64,000 bases of DNA from Wolfiporia cocos (lineage: Eukaryota; Basidiomycota; Agaricomycetes; Polyporales; Phaeolaceae): positions 3,568,076-3,632,075 of the forward strand of contig JACCLO010000008.1 of NCBI GenBank assembly GCA_029448655.1, in the 5' to 3' direction. Positions 18,923 to 29,058 of this stretch are shown in pieces. The position numbers were made by a program, and so were the translations under genes. The notes below the pieces were generated by a model. That model was not told the DNA's origin. It saw nothing but the letters and a program-made list of their open reading frames with translations, and did no database searches. Positions within the stretch are counted from its first letter, which is position 1; every line of letters begins with the position of its first letter.

Positions 18923-20914
18923 GTGTTCACAATGTCTTCCACCTCCTCCAACAGCGCACCCCTCGCCACTCGTCGCACGATGCGCCTACGCTCGGAAGGT
19001 CCGGTAACCCCGGTAGCAGGGCCCTCAGGGACTCAACCCCTGGTGACCCTGGAACATCTGAGCGAGGAAGAGGAAGAAGACGAAGTCGAGGATGACCCCC
19101 CACAAAGGGACTCCCCGTCCAACCCCATGGGAACGCGTCCGGGGACACCTATCCCTGGATACCCCCCGGCTCGCTACACCCGTCCGATTGGGCCCGTCAC
19201 AACCCTAGAAATAGAGTTTTCGGGCCCAGAACGCCGAACCAATGCCGAGGTCGAAATAGGCCTCAAGTTGTACCTCCCAGAGGAGGAACAACACAAGGTG
19301 GATGCACCCCTGCATGGGGCAATCCTCGATGCCGCCGTACAACGAAGTGCGGCGATCAGCCACGACAAGGTTAACACCCTCGGCCGAATGGTGTATGCCC
19401 GCCTGGAGCGAATCCATGGCAGAATCGATTCACTGGCTGGGCAATCCAGGGCAATCGAACAGATGGCCCAAGACGAGCTACACGAAGCGGTCAGATCAGT
19501 CCGTAATGAGGTTGTGTCCACTTTGGTGGACCTTGGCAAGGAACTCCGGCAGGAATACACCGCCAAGTTCTCCGAAATGGAGAAACAGCTCCGGGACGAC
19601 TACCGGACTCGGCTCGACGACCTCGAGGATGCGTTCGCCGAGCGCATGGAGAAGGTTGAGGAAGAACTTCGGAGAAGTCGCAAGAATCCCTCCGTTCCCA
19701 ACCCTCCCGGTGTCCGCACGCCCCCGGAAGAACCCGCACCGGCCCCCACTGCTGCTCGAACCCGTGCAGCCGAGGCCGCTGCAGCCGCACAAGCTGCAGC
19801 CGCCGCTGCAGCAGCCGTCGCCCCGTAGATTCCAGATCTGCCTCAAAACCTGAAAATTCCCCCTCCCCCCGAATTCTCTGGGTCATCTGGAAAGGTGACA
19901 GCGCAGGAATGGGTGGAGAAGATGGGCCTGTACTTCGGTACGCTCAGGGTCTATGACGACCAGGACCGTATCACCACGGCCCTCTTCCGCGTCACAGGGG
20001 ACGCATACAAATTTTTCTCGCCTCTCATCAAGAAGGCAGGAAACGGTGAACCACTCGGCACCTGGGAGGATTTCACCAAATCCGTAATGGTGCAATACGG
20101 GAAGATGACGGATAAGGAGATCGCGAAAAAGGAAATTCGCGGCTACTACGGCACGAAGGGCAAGGAATTGGCAGAATCGAACTACTTCAATTACTGCGAA
20201 CGGTTCCGCACCCTTGGCCGTCTCTCCAAAACCGCCAACGAAACTCTGGTGTGGGAATTCACCGAGACTCTCCCCGAAAAGGTTAAGGACACCTTAAACG
20301 TCCTCGGCAAGACCCTGTTCTTCAAGGCCCCAACCGACATCGAGCCCCTCATCGATTTCGCTCTGGAAATGTACCAAACGTCATATCCGGACAAGATCAA
20401 GGGCTCGATCTTCGAGAAGGCCGGCAAGAAGGACTCAGCCCCTGCCGAAAAGAAGGAGACGTCCTCCGCTTCTGCAAAGAAGTCGGAGAAAAAGAAGGAC
20501 AAGGGAAAGGCGCCCGCCAAAGCCCCCGCCGACACCGCCAATGCCGTCTGCACCTATTGCAAGCAGACGGGACACTATTTCAACAAGTGTCCTAAGCTTG
20601 CCGCGGACAAGGCTGCGGGAACGTTCGTGCCTGCCGCTCAGCGGGCCGAACAACAAAGGGCGAAGGATGCAGCTGCCGCGTCTGGAAAGACCACGGCTGT
20701 TCCTTCGGGTAGTGGAAAGGGACAGGCTTCTGGCAAGAAGCCGTACTCGGCGCCCCCCGCGGATGGCAAGACGTATCGTGCCCGAACGATCTGGGAAGAA
20801 GTAACAGCTGACTCAAGCTCAGCAGGACCCTCGGCCCCCGCCACCACCGTCGCCAATGTCGGGACCATCTCGGTTCCCCTCGCCCCAACCACACGTCTCG
20901 AAGACGTTCTGTGA
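18923..20914 (+). pseudogene. gag: Element C Gag, interrupted by one stop codon
   Basis: Reads MFTMSSTSSNSAPLATRRTM (an alternative start is the fourth codon, 18932). It continues through an acidic N-terminal part and a helical region rich in Glu/Arg to an Ala-rich end, then TAG at 19826-19828. The same frame continues without loss as PPPPEFSGSSGKVTAQEWVE, matching Gag of A and B (SSKEWLQKMGMYF), so the TAG is a single nonsense change. Capsid blocks RVTGDAYKFFSPLIKK and EIRGYYGTKGKELAESNYF follow. The nucleocapsid knuckle is CTYCKQTGHYFNKC, a canonical CX2CX4HX4C unlike A and B. It ends APTTRLEDVL at TGA 20912-20914. Confidence 0.88.
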
Positions 20915-21656
20915 AGAACACACCAGCCCCGCAGCGGCTGGGAGTGTACAGCACCCCGAAGAAGCGCACCTCTACGAAGAGGCTTCACAGAGACCCCTTA
21001 TCTTGTGGGAAGATAAGGCGGTCGTACGTCAACCGGTATCCCATCTCGGTATATTCGGCAACTCAGCAACGGACTTTGCCCGGAGGACTCGGACACTAGC
21101 TACACGTGCCCCTCCTGTACAATACTTTCATCCTGACCCCACCGCGCTAAAATTTTTCACTTTGTATAATGTACATGGAAACGATTCTCGAGACGACAAT
21201 AAATCGTTCTCTATCGAAGTAGAACTGTAGGTATATAGAAAGAAAGTTAACGCCATGGCATTAATTGACACCGGTGCATCAATAAGCGTCATCGATAAGA
21301 AACTCGTACACGAGGAGAAGTTAGTCACTCAGAAACTACCTTCGCCCCTCGAGATTCGCAACGCCGACGGTACCTCTAATACCGCCGGTAATATCAACAT
21401 GGCAGTAAAAGCTTATATGGTGCACGAGGAACACAAATCCACCGAATTCTTGTACGTAATGGACGTACAGAATGCGGATGTGATCCTCGGATATGACTGG
21501 TTCCTGAAACACAACCCGGACTTTAACTGGCCGGAAGGAACCTTCACATATCGGTGTACGGAAAAATGCAAACATGGCAAACGGGTTTCGATTTCTGAGG
21601 AAGAAGACGAAATCGAACCCCGCAACATCTATCAGATCATCAACGACTTCCAATAG
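20856..21656 (+). pseudogene. Element C protease region of pol
   Basis: The frame is +1 relative to gag and overlaps its end by 59 nt; the GGGTTTT site of A and B is absent. It contains TLYNVHGNDSRDD (compare MYHIFGNDARDF), then a TAG at 21228-21230 where A and B have Trp in TLWVYG. It continues VYRKKVNAMALIDTGASISV, the retropepsin active site DTG, and VQNADVILGYDWFLKHNPDF. It stops at TAG 21654-21656. The following RT is in another frame. Confidence 0.82.
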
Positions 21657-23194
21657 ATTTTCTCGGCTTAGAGGAGCCTGAGAATCCCTTTGTCGCTTGG
21701 GTGAACACCCTTGACGAAGGAACGGAACTCCTTATCGACGCCATTCAGTCGATAACGGAGAAGTCGGATGATGAATTCCTGACAGATGCGGATCTCCAGA
21801 AATGGAAATCCTTGGTTCCGGAGGAATACCAGGAGTTTGGTCCCACAGTATTTTCTCAACGCGCATCCGAAAGGATGCCCGAGCGGAAACCATACGACCA
21901 CGCCATCGACTTCCCCGATGACGCGGTGCTACCGCCCCCGAGTAAGGCATACAAGATGTCTCCTCAGGAAGCGAACTCACTAGATCAGTGGATTCAGGAA
22001 GAGTTACGGAAGGGCTACATCCGACACTCGAAATCCCCTATCGCGAGTCCGGTCTTCTTCGTCCCTAAAAAAGACGGCGGAGCCCGAATGGTAGTCGATT
22101 ACCTAAAAGTAAACGACTTGACCATTAAAAACAGGTACCCTCTCCCACGCATAGACGAGCTTATCGATAAGCTTAGCCAGGCTTCGATATTTATGAAGCT
22201 CGACTTGCGTTGGGGTTACAACAACGTTAGAATCAAGGAGGGAGATGAATGGAAGACCGCATTCATTACGCCTAACGGCCTTTACAAAGCTGTAGTCATG
22301 TACTTCGGTTTTTGTAATGCACCCAGCACGTTCCAACACATGATGAACGATATTCTAGGTGACCTTATCAGAGAAAAAAAGGTCATTGTCTACCTAGACG
22401 ACATCCTTGTGTTCGGAAACGACCTGTTGGAACACCGTCGCATCGTCAAGCAAGTATTACAAATCTTGCAAGACAACGACTTGTTCGCGAAGCCTGAAAA
22501 GTGCTTCTTCGAACAAAGCAGCATTGAATACCTGGGAATGATAATTTCCAAAGGGAAAGTCGAAATGGACCCTAAGAAGGTAGCCGGCGTCATGGACTGG
22601 CCTACACCTGCCAAGGTGAAGGACGTCCAGGCCTTTGTTGGCTTTGCCAACTACTACCGTCAGTTCATTAAGGACTTCTCCAAAGTGGTTAAACCGTTAA
22701 CCGAACTGTCCAAGAAAAACACGCAGTGGAACTGGGGACCCGAACAAGCGGAAGCCTTCCAAACTCTCAAGGAAGCTTTCACATCGGCTCCAATACTCCG
22801 GATCCCAGATCAGGAGTCCCCGTTCCGCGTGGAAGCGGATTCTTCCGATTACGCAACTGGTGCAGTGCTATCACAATACTCTTCGGAGGATAAGCTCTGG
22901 CACCCGGTAGCCTTTTACTCGAAATCTCTATCAGCACCCGAAAGGAACTATGAGATTTACGATAAGGAGTTGCTTGCAATCATCCGCGCTCTAGAGGAAT
23001 GGAGACATTACCTCGAAGGACACCCACACAAATTTGAAGTATGGTCGGATCATCTCAACCTGACATATTTCAAATCGGCACAACGGTTAACCCGGAGACA
23101 GGCACGTTGGAGTCTTTACCTGACAAGGTTCAACTTCACCATGTGTCACAAACCCGGTAAAACAATGCTTACGGCTGATCCTCTGTCACGGAGG
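21656..23194 (+). pseudogene. Element C RT and RNase H, cut by a solo LTR
   Basis: Reads from DFLGLEEPENPFVAWVNTLD through RT motifs [50 protein letters not shown] and VIVYLDDILVFGND (YLDD). RNase H follows: RVEADSSDYATGAVLSQ, YEIYDKELLAIIRALEEWRH and VWSDHLNLTYF. The frame is open up to ADPLSRR, where the solo LTR enters (duplication GGAGG). Across the LTR it resumes as RRPDHEEGVELDNRDQIL. All catalytic Asp and Glu residues are present. Confidence 0.9.
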
Positions 23195-23654
23195 TGTCAC
23201 AGATTTTTCCTTATTTTTAACTATTTTTCCCGCTTTTATACTTCAATATCTACATTGTAGCATAGAACACGTATAACTAGCACATCACGTGACCAAGCGC
23301 CTACATCCATGTAACTTACCGGGACCTTCTAGCAGGTTCCATACCAACCAGAATCACATGCATCGTCTACGCTCACATGATCGCTGACTGATGCTCCTAC
23401 TTAGAATCACATGTCGAAGTATTAGATCACATGTAGCGTTACTCATCCTTAGGTACCGTAGGTCCTAGTAGTATTAGGGGTCTCGCAACGCATGTATATA
23501 TACTAGGGCAGACTGAGCGTTAAACCTCAGTTCTGTTCTCCTCGATATTGAACTACAGCCTAACAAGCTACTTCATCGCCTCACTACTTTGCTTTCTACC
23601 CTCTAAGACACCCCCCAAAGGATCTTAGTAAGTATTGCAGTTTGGTTTGTGTCA
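23195..23654 (+). repeat. Solo LTR (460 bp) inside element C pol, target duplication GGAGG
   Basis: Starts TGTCACAGATTTTTCC and ends GGTTTGTGTCA, with GGAGG at 23190-23194 and 23655-23659. It has several TCACRTG boxes (ATCACGTGACC near 23285), the class-B promoter TATTAGGGGTCTCGCAACGC and TATA CATGTATATATAC near 23491. It is the youngest layer seen in the stack. Confidence 0.95.
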
Positions 23655-23659
23655 GGAGG

Positions 23660-24748
23660 CCAGACCATGAAGAGGGGGTGGAACTCGATAATCGCGATCA
23701 AATTTTGCTGAAACCGGAATATTTCACGGTTAGGGCGTTAGAAGCGTCACAGCAGGAAATACAATCAGGCGACGAGGACCTTCTCAGACAAATCCGACAA
23801 GCCCTCATGAACGATCAAATTACCAAAGATTACCAGGAACTACTGAGAAGTGGTCCCAAGGAATTCGGTAAAGATCTCCAGGAATGGAACATGGAGGCCG
23901 GATTACTCCTCAGACGAGGAAAAGTGTACGTCCCAAAAGAGCCTAAGGAATTGCGCACGAAGATTCTGGAGTTACATCATGACCATGTGACTGCCGGACA
24001 CTTCGGACGATGGAAGACCTATGAACTTCTATCACGTAATTACTGGTGGCCTGGAATGACCACAATGGTGAAGCAATACGTGGAAGGTTGTGATACATGC
24101 CAACGCATGAAAAACCGCAACCAGACCCCGTATGGACCCCTGCAACCGCTCCCAGTACCGGAAGCACCCTGGGACACAATCACAATCGACTTCATCGTTC
24201 ACCTACCGCCTAGCGGCGAATTCAAACAATTCACCGCTATTATGGTAGTAGTGGACCGATTAACCAAGCGCGCACACTTCATTCCCACATCAGACAATAT
24301 CTCGGCAAAGGAATTAGCGAACCTCCTGTACCTTCGGATCTATCCGAACCACGGACTTCCGAAACAAATCATTTCGGACAGAGGACCGCAATTCTCTTCT
24401 GAGTTATTCAAGGGATGGTGCGAGCAATTGGGAATTCAGAGGTCGATGATGACAGCCTACCACCCGCAAGCGGACGGCCAAACGGAGAGAATTAACCAAA
24501 TTCTAGAACAATACCTACGATGCTACATCGACGTTATCCAAAAAGATAACTGGGTGTTCTACCTCCCCACGGCAGAGTTTGCGTACAATAACGCGGCTAG
24601 CAAGACGACCAAGAATAGTCCATTCTTCGTCGAACTAGGAAGGCATCCCAATGCAGGACCTACGGATTTGAAGCCGACGCAATATTCGGATTTAAATCAA
24701 TTTCTTACGCCAGATGGTCAGCACAAGAACAAGCTAAGGCAGCAATGA
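23660..24748 (+). pseudogene. Element C integrase
   Basis: Zinc domain HHDHVTAGHFGRWKTYELLS...CDTCQRMKN, catalytic core TITIDFIVHLPPSG, VDRLTKRAHFIPTS, IISDRGPQFSSELFK and ADGQTERINQILEQYLRCYI (DDE complete). The frame runs out at TGA 24746-24748 after a one-base loss near 24695. The correct frame reads ARWSAQEQAKAAMKLAAERW, as in element B. Confidence 0.9.
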
Positions 24749-25854
24749 AATTGGCTGCTGAACGCTGGTCTTGGTACTATGATCAACACAAGCGCTCGGT
24801 ACCGTTTAAAGTCGGCGATAAAGTTCTCGTTGACGCCCGTAGCTGGCAAGACTCCGAGAGAAGTCTTAGTCCACGCTATTTGGGACCATTTAAGATAATT
24901 GAACAATTATCCCCGGTCACCTTTAGGGTACACATGGACGAGCAATACAGGGCCTATCACCCAGTATTTCACGCCTCCAAGTTGGTCATGTACAAGGACC
25001 CGGTGCATCAGAAAAAACCAGAGCCTCAACCAGAAATGGTCGATGGCGAGGAATTATGGGAAGTCGAGAAGATCTTAGATCATCGTCTCCGCGCAGGAAG
25101 AGTTGAATACAGAATCCGATGGAAAGGATTCGGTATCAATGACAACTCCTGGGTACGCGAAGCCGATCTCGACACGGCATATGACATTCTGCAGGAATAC
25201 AAGGCTTCGCACGCCATTCCAATGCAGGATGTACCCCTCAGGCGATCAGCTAGAAGGAAAGAAGCAGTTCACGTCTTCGACCCTGACAGCGACGACTGGG
25301 AAGCCGATGAATGCACTTGGCCAGACGACTGGCCGCAGTACCACGAAGAATTTGCAAAGGACCCTAAGCAGCGCATGGTTAGACACCCCGACGGGGGATG
25401 GATGTCAGCTGACATTAACCAAAATGCGGACTTGAAAATCGTAGTCGGTGAAGGCGGCCGAATGCCGGAAAAAGGAACTAAGGACTCAGTTGGATTTGAC
25501 CTGTACACTGCAACAGGCGATGTTCTGCCAGCTCACGGGCAGACAGAATACAACACCAAACTGAAAATCCAGGTACCTTTCGGCACTTACGGACGTATCG
25601 CCCCCCGCTCTAGTCTTGCCCGAAAAGGCATAGACGTAATGGGTGGCGTTATCGACCACGATTACCAAGGCGAAGTAATCATCATTCTCCGGAATCACTC
25701 CGACATATCTATCGATATTCGGGCCGGCGATAAGATTGCTCAACTCATCTGCGAAGTTGCTAAGGACCCGCACATTACGCTACACGGAAAATCTTACTTT
25801 GAAAAGATTAAATCCGAGCACGGTACTGATGGATTCGGCTCCACAGGAAAGTAA
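24700..25854 (+). pseudogene. Element C pol C-terminus: integrase end, chromodomain and dUTPase
   Basis: From AERWSWYYDQHKRSVPFKVG it runs unbroken for about 370 codons. The GPY-like stretch SPRYLGPFKIIEQLSPVTF is followed by the chromodomain LWEVEKILDHRLRAGRVEYR then IRWKGFGINDNSWVREADL (about 25054-25170). The dUTPase (about 25460-25849) has all five motifs: SVGFDLYTA, GRIAPRSSLA, GVIDHDYQGEV, AGDKIAQLI and GTDGFGSTG. Motif 1 keeps the usual Asp, unlike element B. The predicted product hydrolyses dUTP inside the particle. Translation depends on pol frameshifting and on lesions upstream, so this copy is probably silent. Confidence 0.92.
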
Positions 25855-25880
25855 TTGTTCCATTAGGGACAATGAAACCT

Positions 25881-25893
25881 GAAGAGGGGGTAA
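25881..25893 (+). promoter_or_regulatory. Polypurine tract of element C
   Basis: GAAGAGGGGGTAA directly precedes the 3' LTR. The purine run plus TAA is shared with element B and is the expected plus-strand primer. Confidence 0.8.
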
Positions 25894-26592
25894 TGTCACA
25901 GATTTGGGACATGACACTATTTTTCCCATATTTTTACCTATTTATCTGGTATTTCTACGACCTTGTAGACATTTACGCTGCTAAGCGCCCGTCTACACAT
26001 ACACACAACCAAACAACACGTACACAACGCGGTATACGTCCACCTGTCATAACAACACGTACATAACACATTTGTACGCGTCAATGACTCAGCGGACTAA
26101 CCTCCGGTGCCACGCGCCTTACTCATATCCCAATACCGGGCTATGTCAGTATAATTGGATAAGCGGCCCGCTCGTTATCACATGCCAATGACCTTACGAT
26201 TACTCATATCCCGATACCGGAATATAAGAATCACGTGCATGGCTTACTAACGTAGCTACAGCCACTTCCACAACATGGACCTACGGTCCAAACAAACAAT
26301 CTTACTGGTGCGACCATTACCGGCGCACATGGTCTACTGTATTTTACGGCTTAACCATATTAGTTATGTCTGCGCACAGACCACCTTCATGTTTGGCTCC
26401 CTTACTGGTAACCAAACAAAGCATGTATATAAGTAGGGCTATCACTGCGGATAAGCCTTAGATTTGTTCTCTGCATTCGCACAGTTACATATCATCTCTG
26501 CTTGCGCCCACTAGCCTCCTCACCAACCTCCAGCAACTCCTTCAAGTCGCTTATTAGGTTATAGTGTGAGTCCCACAGTCTAGTCTGTGTCA
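25894..26592 (+). repeat. 3' LTR of element C (699 bp)
   Basis: Nearly identical to 16140-16838 (two differences found by eye). It ends GTCTAGTCTGTGTCA and is followed by AACCA at 26593-26597, duplicated from 16135-16139. Confidence 0.95.
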
Positions 26593-26597
26593 AACCA

Positions 26598-27806
26598 CCT
26601 TGCCGGTCCGAATGAACGGTGCGAGGATAGAGTTCATCATCGCTTGGGATGTTGCGGGGGCATTGCAGAAACCGAAATACATTACCGTTGCCTCGTATAG
26701 TCCACAGTGTGTAATAAACGCCGTCTTCCATTCATCACCTTCCTTGATGCGGACATTATTGTATCCCCATCTAAGGTCTATTTTGGTGAAGATGGTTGCA
26801 TGGGACAATTGATCGATTAGGTCATCGATCCGAGGTATCGGATAACGATTTTTCACGGTTATTTCGTTTAGCCTCCTGTAATCGACAACCATCCGCAGTC
26901 CTCCGTCCTTTTTGTGGACGAAGAAGACCGGGGATGCCATTGGACTTTCGGACGGTCGAATGTAACCCTTCTGTAGTTTGGTGTCTATCCACTCATCCAA
27001 GCTATTACGCTCTTGGGGAGACATTTTGTATGGTTTTACCGGGGGAGGAAGCTGCGCATCTGGTTCAAGCACTATGGCGTGATCCCAGGGCTTCCGTTCT
27101 GGCATCCTCTCTGACGCCTTTTGTGAGAACACCGTTGGCCCATACTCTTGGTATTGTTCGGGCACTAACGATCGCCATTTTTCAATGTCAATCGGTGGTG
27201 TGTTTTCCTCACGGTCGTCTGCTTCGTCGAGGTCTTTGTCAAGTACCTCGGCTACCAACTGTGTCAGCAGGTTCATTTCCTCGTCGTCAAGGGTTGCCAC
27301 CCAAGCGATCAAAGGATTTTCGGGGTCCTCCTCTCCTAATATGTCCATGGGAGTGTCCCAAATCGAGTTTACCTCGATGATTTCCTTTTCTGGGAGTTCA
27401 ACTGCTTCCTCCTCAGAAGGGCGGTTACCCTTTTTTCTGGCGTACGGTCGGTCGTGTGTACAGCGTGCATATTCCATTTCTCCTTTCCTCCAATCAAAGG
27501 TAGGATTGTGGAGACGTAACCAGTCATAGCCAAGGATTAGGTCTGGTTCTAGGTGCATGACCGTCAGACCTATTTTTTCCTTGTGTGTGCCATGTTGCAT
27601 AAATGCTTTTACTGATTGCGTTAAGCGGCCGGCGACGTTTTCTGTTCCGTCTGCGTTTGTAACTGTAATAGGAAACGCTAGTTTGTCGGTGACCAGCTTA
27701 TGTTTATCGACCAATCGTTGTGATATGACCGATATGGTTGCACCGCTGTCGATTAAAGCCAGAGCCTGCACTTTTTGCCCATATACCCAGAGTGTTACTT
27801 CGACAC
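26598..27806 (-). pseudogene. Element B pol: protease and RT fingers/palm
   Basis: The frame runs unbroken from [20 protein letters not shown] (retropepsin active site DSG) through [11 protein letters not shown], the linker [20 protein letters not shown] and RT blocks [34 protein letters not shown] and [15 protein letters not shown], to RTGKVV at the element C junction. The protease and RT are in one frame, which shows that the separate frames in elements A and C are damage rather than design. Confidence 0.9.
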
Positions 27807-27811
27807 GGAAA

Positions 27812-28907
27812 TGACACAGATGGCTCTGTGGGACTCACCAAGCCAGTATCCTGCGATGAACTAGGCGACTTAGGTGAGGAAGAGGTTATCAGACGACGTA
27901 GGAGGTAGGAGGTTCTTCTACGGCGTACGCCGAGAAGAATAGAACTAAGGTTATAGGCCGTCAAGGCCCTACTTATATACATAGTAATATCAGGTCATGT
28001 GCTACTGTATAGTGCATGCCCGATAAGGAGTGTGGGCTTGGTTGCCATAAGGGCGACCAAGTGATACGACTACTCTACAAAGGCCGTGACCCGCCGGTAA
28101 TGGCCGAGCCAATGGTAAAAGAGAGAGCGTGTGGTCTCATCGTTAGATGGACATGTGAATATGGGCGCAGCCCAGGTATAAGGGAAGCCGGTTGCCGGAT
28201 ACCATGAGGTATAATGGCGATTGGCCGGTCTTCGTGTGATGACCAAGGCGGAGCGCCGAGGTCGTAATGCTATTGGGCCAACAGGCACCGTAGCATGTGA
28301 TATGTCCGGACCGGATGGTTACCGGAACATATGGCGGTCTTAGCCGTGAGGTGAGGACCGGTGTTTGGGCAACGCCGTGATGGCAGAAGCCCGGGACTTG
28401 GAGAGCGCCGAGTCCGTGGGATGGCCGAGAAGGCCGAGCCTATAGCGATATTGCCTTGGTGCTAATATAGTGCTATTTGGCCGTGTTGCCATTATTATGC
28501 GAAGGCGTGGCGCGCCTGAGGTGCCATTGTGATCAAGGATCTTATGGCGGTGGGAAGCCGGGAAGGCCGACCCAATAGTACAAGGCCGCGAGGCACTGTT
28601 TGTACATGTGGACATTATTATGCGAGCGTGCCGCGCTCGGCCTATCATTATGATCTACGATCTATGACGTGGCTGGTCTTGCTCTGACGGGCGAGACCTG
28701 TATGACGTATGCTGTAGTGTTGCTATTGGACGTGGTTGTACCGTAGCATTACGTAAGCTAGTCATGTGGTTGATAAGCCCAGTTAAGAGCTTGTCGTGGT
28801 GGCAATGGGAGTTAACCCGTAGATAACTTGTAGTTAGACATATAAATCCCAGGTAAATTGCTATAATCGTAGGAAAAATGCTGTAAGCCCCAGATAAGTC
28901 TGTGACA
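27812..28907 (-). repeat. Large solo LTR (1096 bp) in element B pol, target duplication GGAAA
   Basis: In + orientation it starts TGACACAGATGGCTCTGTGG and ends AAGTCTGTGACA, flanked by GGAAA at 27807-27811 and 28908-28912. The R/U5 part near the left edge (GGGACTCACCAAG, CGCCGAGAAGAATAGAACTA) recurs in the LTRs at 42737-43772 and 56960-57155. The long U3 is rich in GGCCG/GCCGAG and has the minus-strand TATA near 27970 (CTTATATACATAG). No coding frame is convincing. Confidence 0.93.
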
Positions 28908-28912
28908 GGAAA

Positions 28913-29058
28913 TATCGAGCGAAGTCGCGCGCATCGTTGCCAAAAATATGATACATTGACTCGAATACACTCTTTACAGCGGGTACGGGACTAAAATTAC
29001 ACGAGAGCACAAGTGGGCAGGTCATCACATGTGCTCGGTGGGAAAACCCGAGGCAGAG
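28913..29058 (-). pseudogene. Element B pol N-terminus, entered by frameshift
   Basis: A short piece of pol between the frameshift site and the solo LTR at 27812-28907. It reads GFSHRAHVMTCPLV, then VPAVKSVFESMYHIFGNDA and DFARYF, matching element A. Across the solo LTR (one TTTCC duplication removed) it continues in frame as [11 protein letters not shown]. Confidence 0.85.

Larger units (their letters stand above)
16140..26592 (+). mobile_element. Element C: full-length Ty3/gypsy chromovirus-like retrotransposon with dUTPase, inserted in B
   Basis: Flanked by AACCA at 16135-16139 and 26593-26597. Removing C and one AACCA restores the B RT frame across the YLDD box. Both LTRs are 699 bp with two differences that I could find (both G/A, in the stretch around 16235-16245). 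Order: LTR, 11-nt self-primer site, leader, ORF1, gag, protease, RT, RNase H, integrase, chromodomain, dUTPase, polypurine tract, LTR. A solo LTR sits in pol at 23195-23654, so the native length is about 10.0 kb. It also has TAG stops in gag and protease and shifts near 21650 and 24695. It is very young by its LTRs but defective. Confidence 0.95.
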
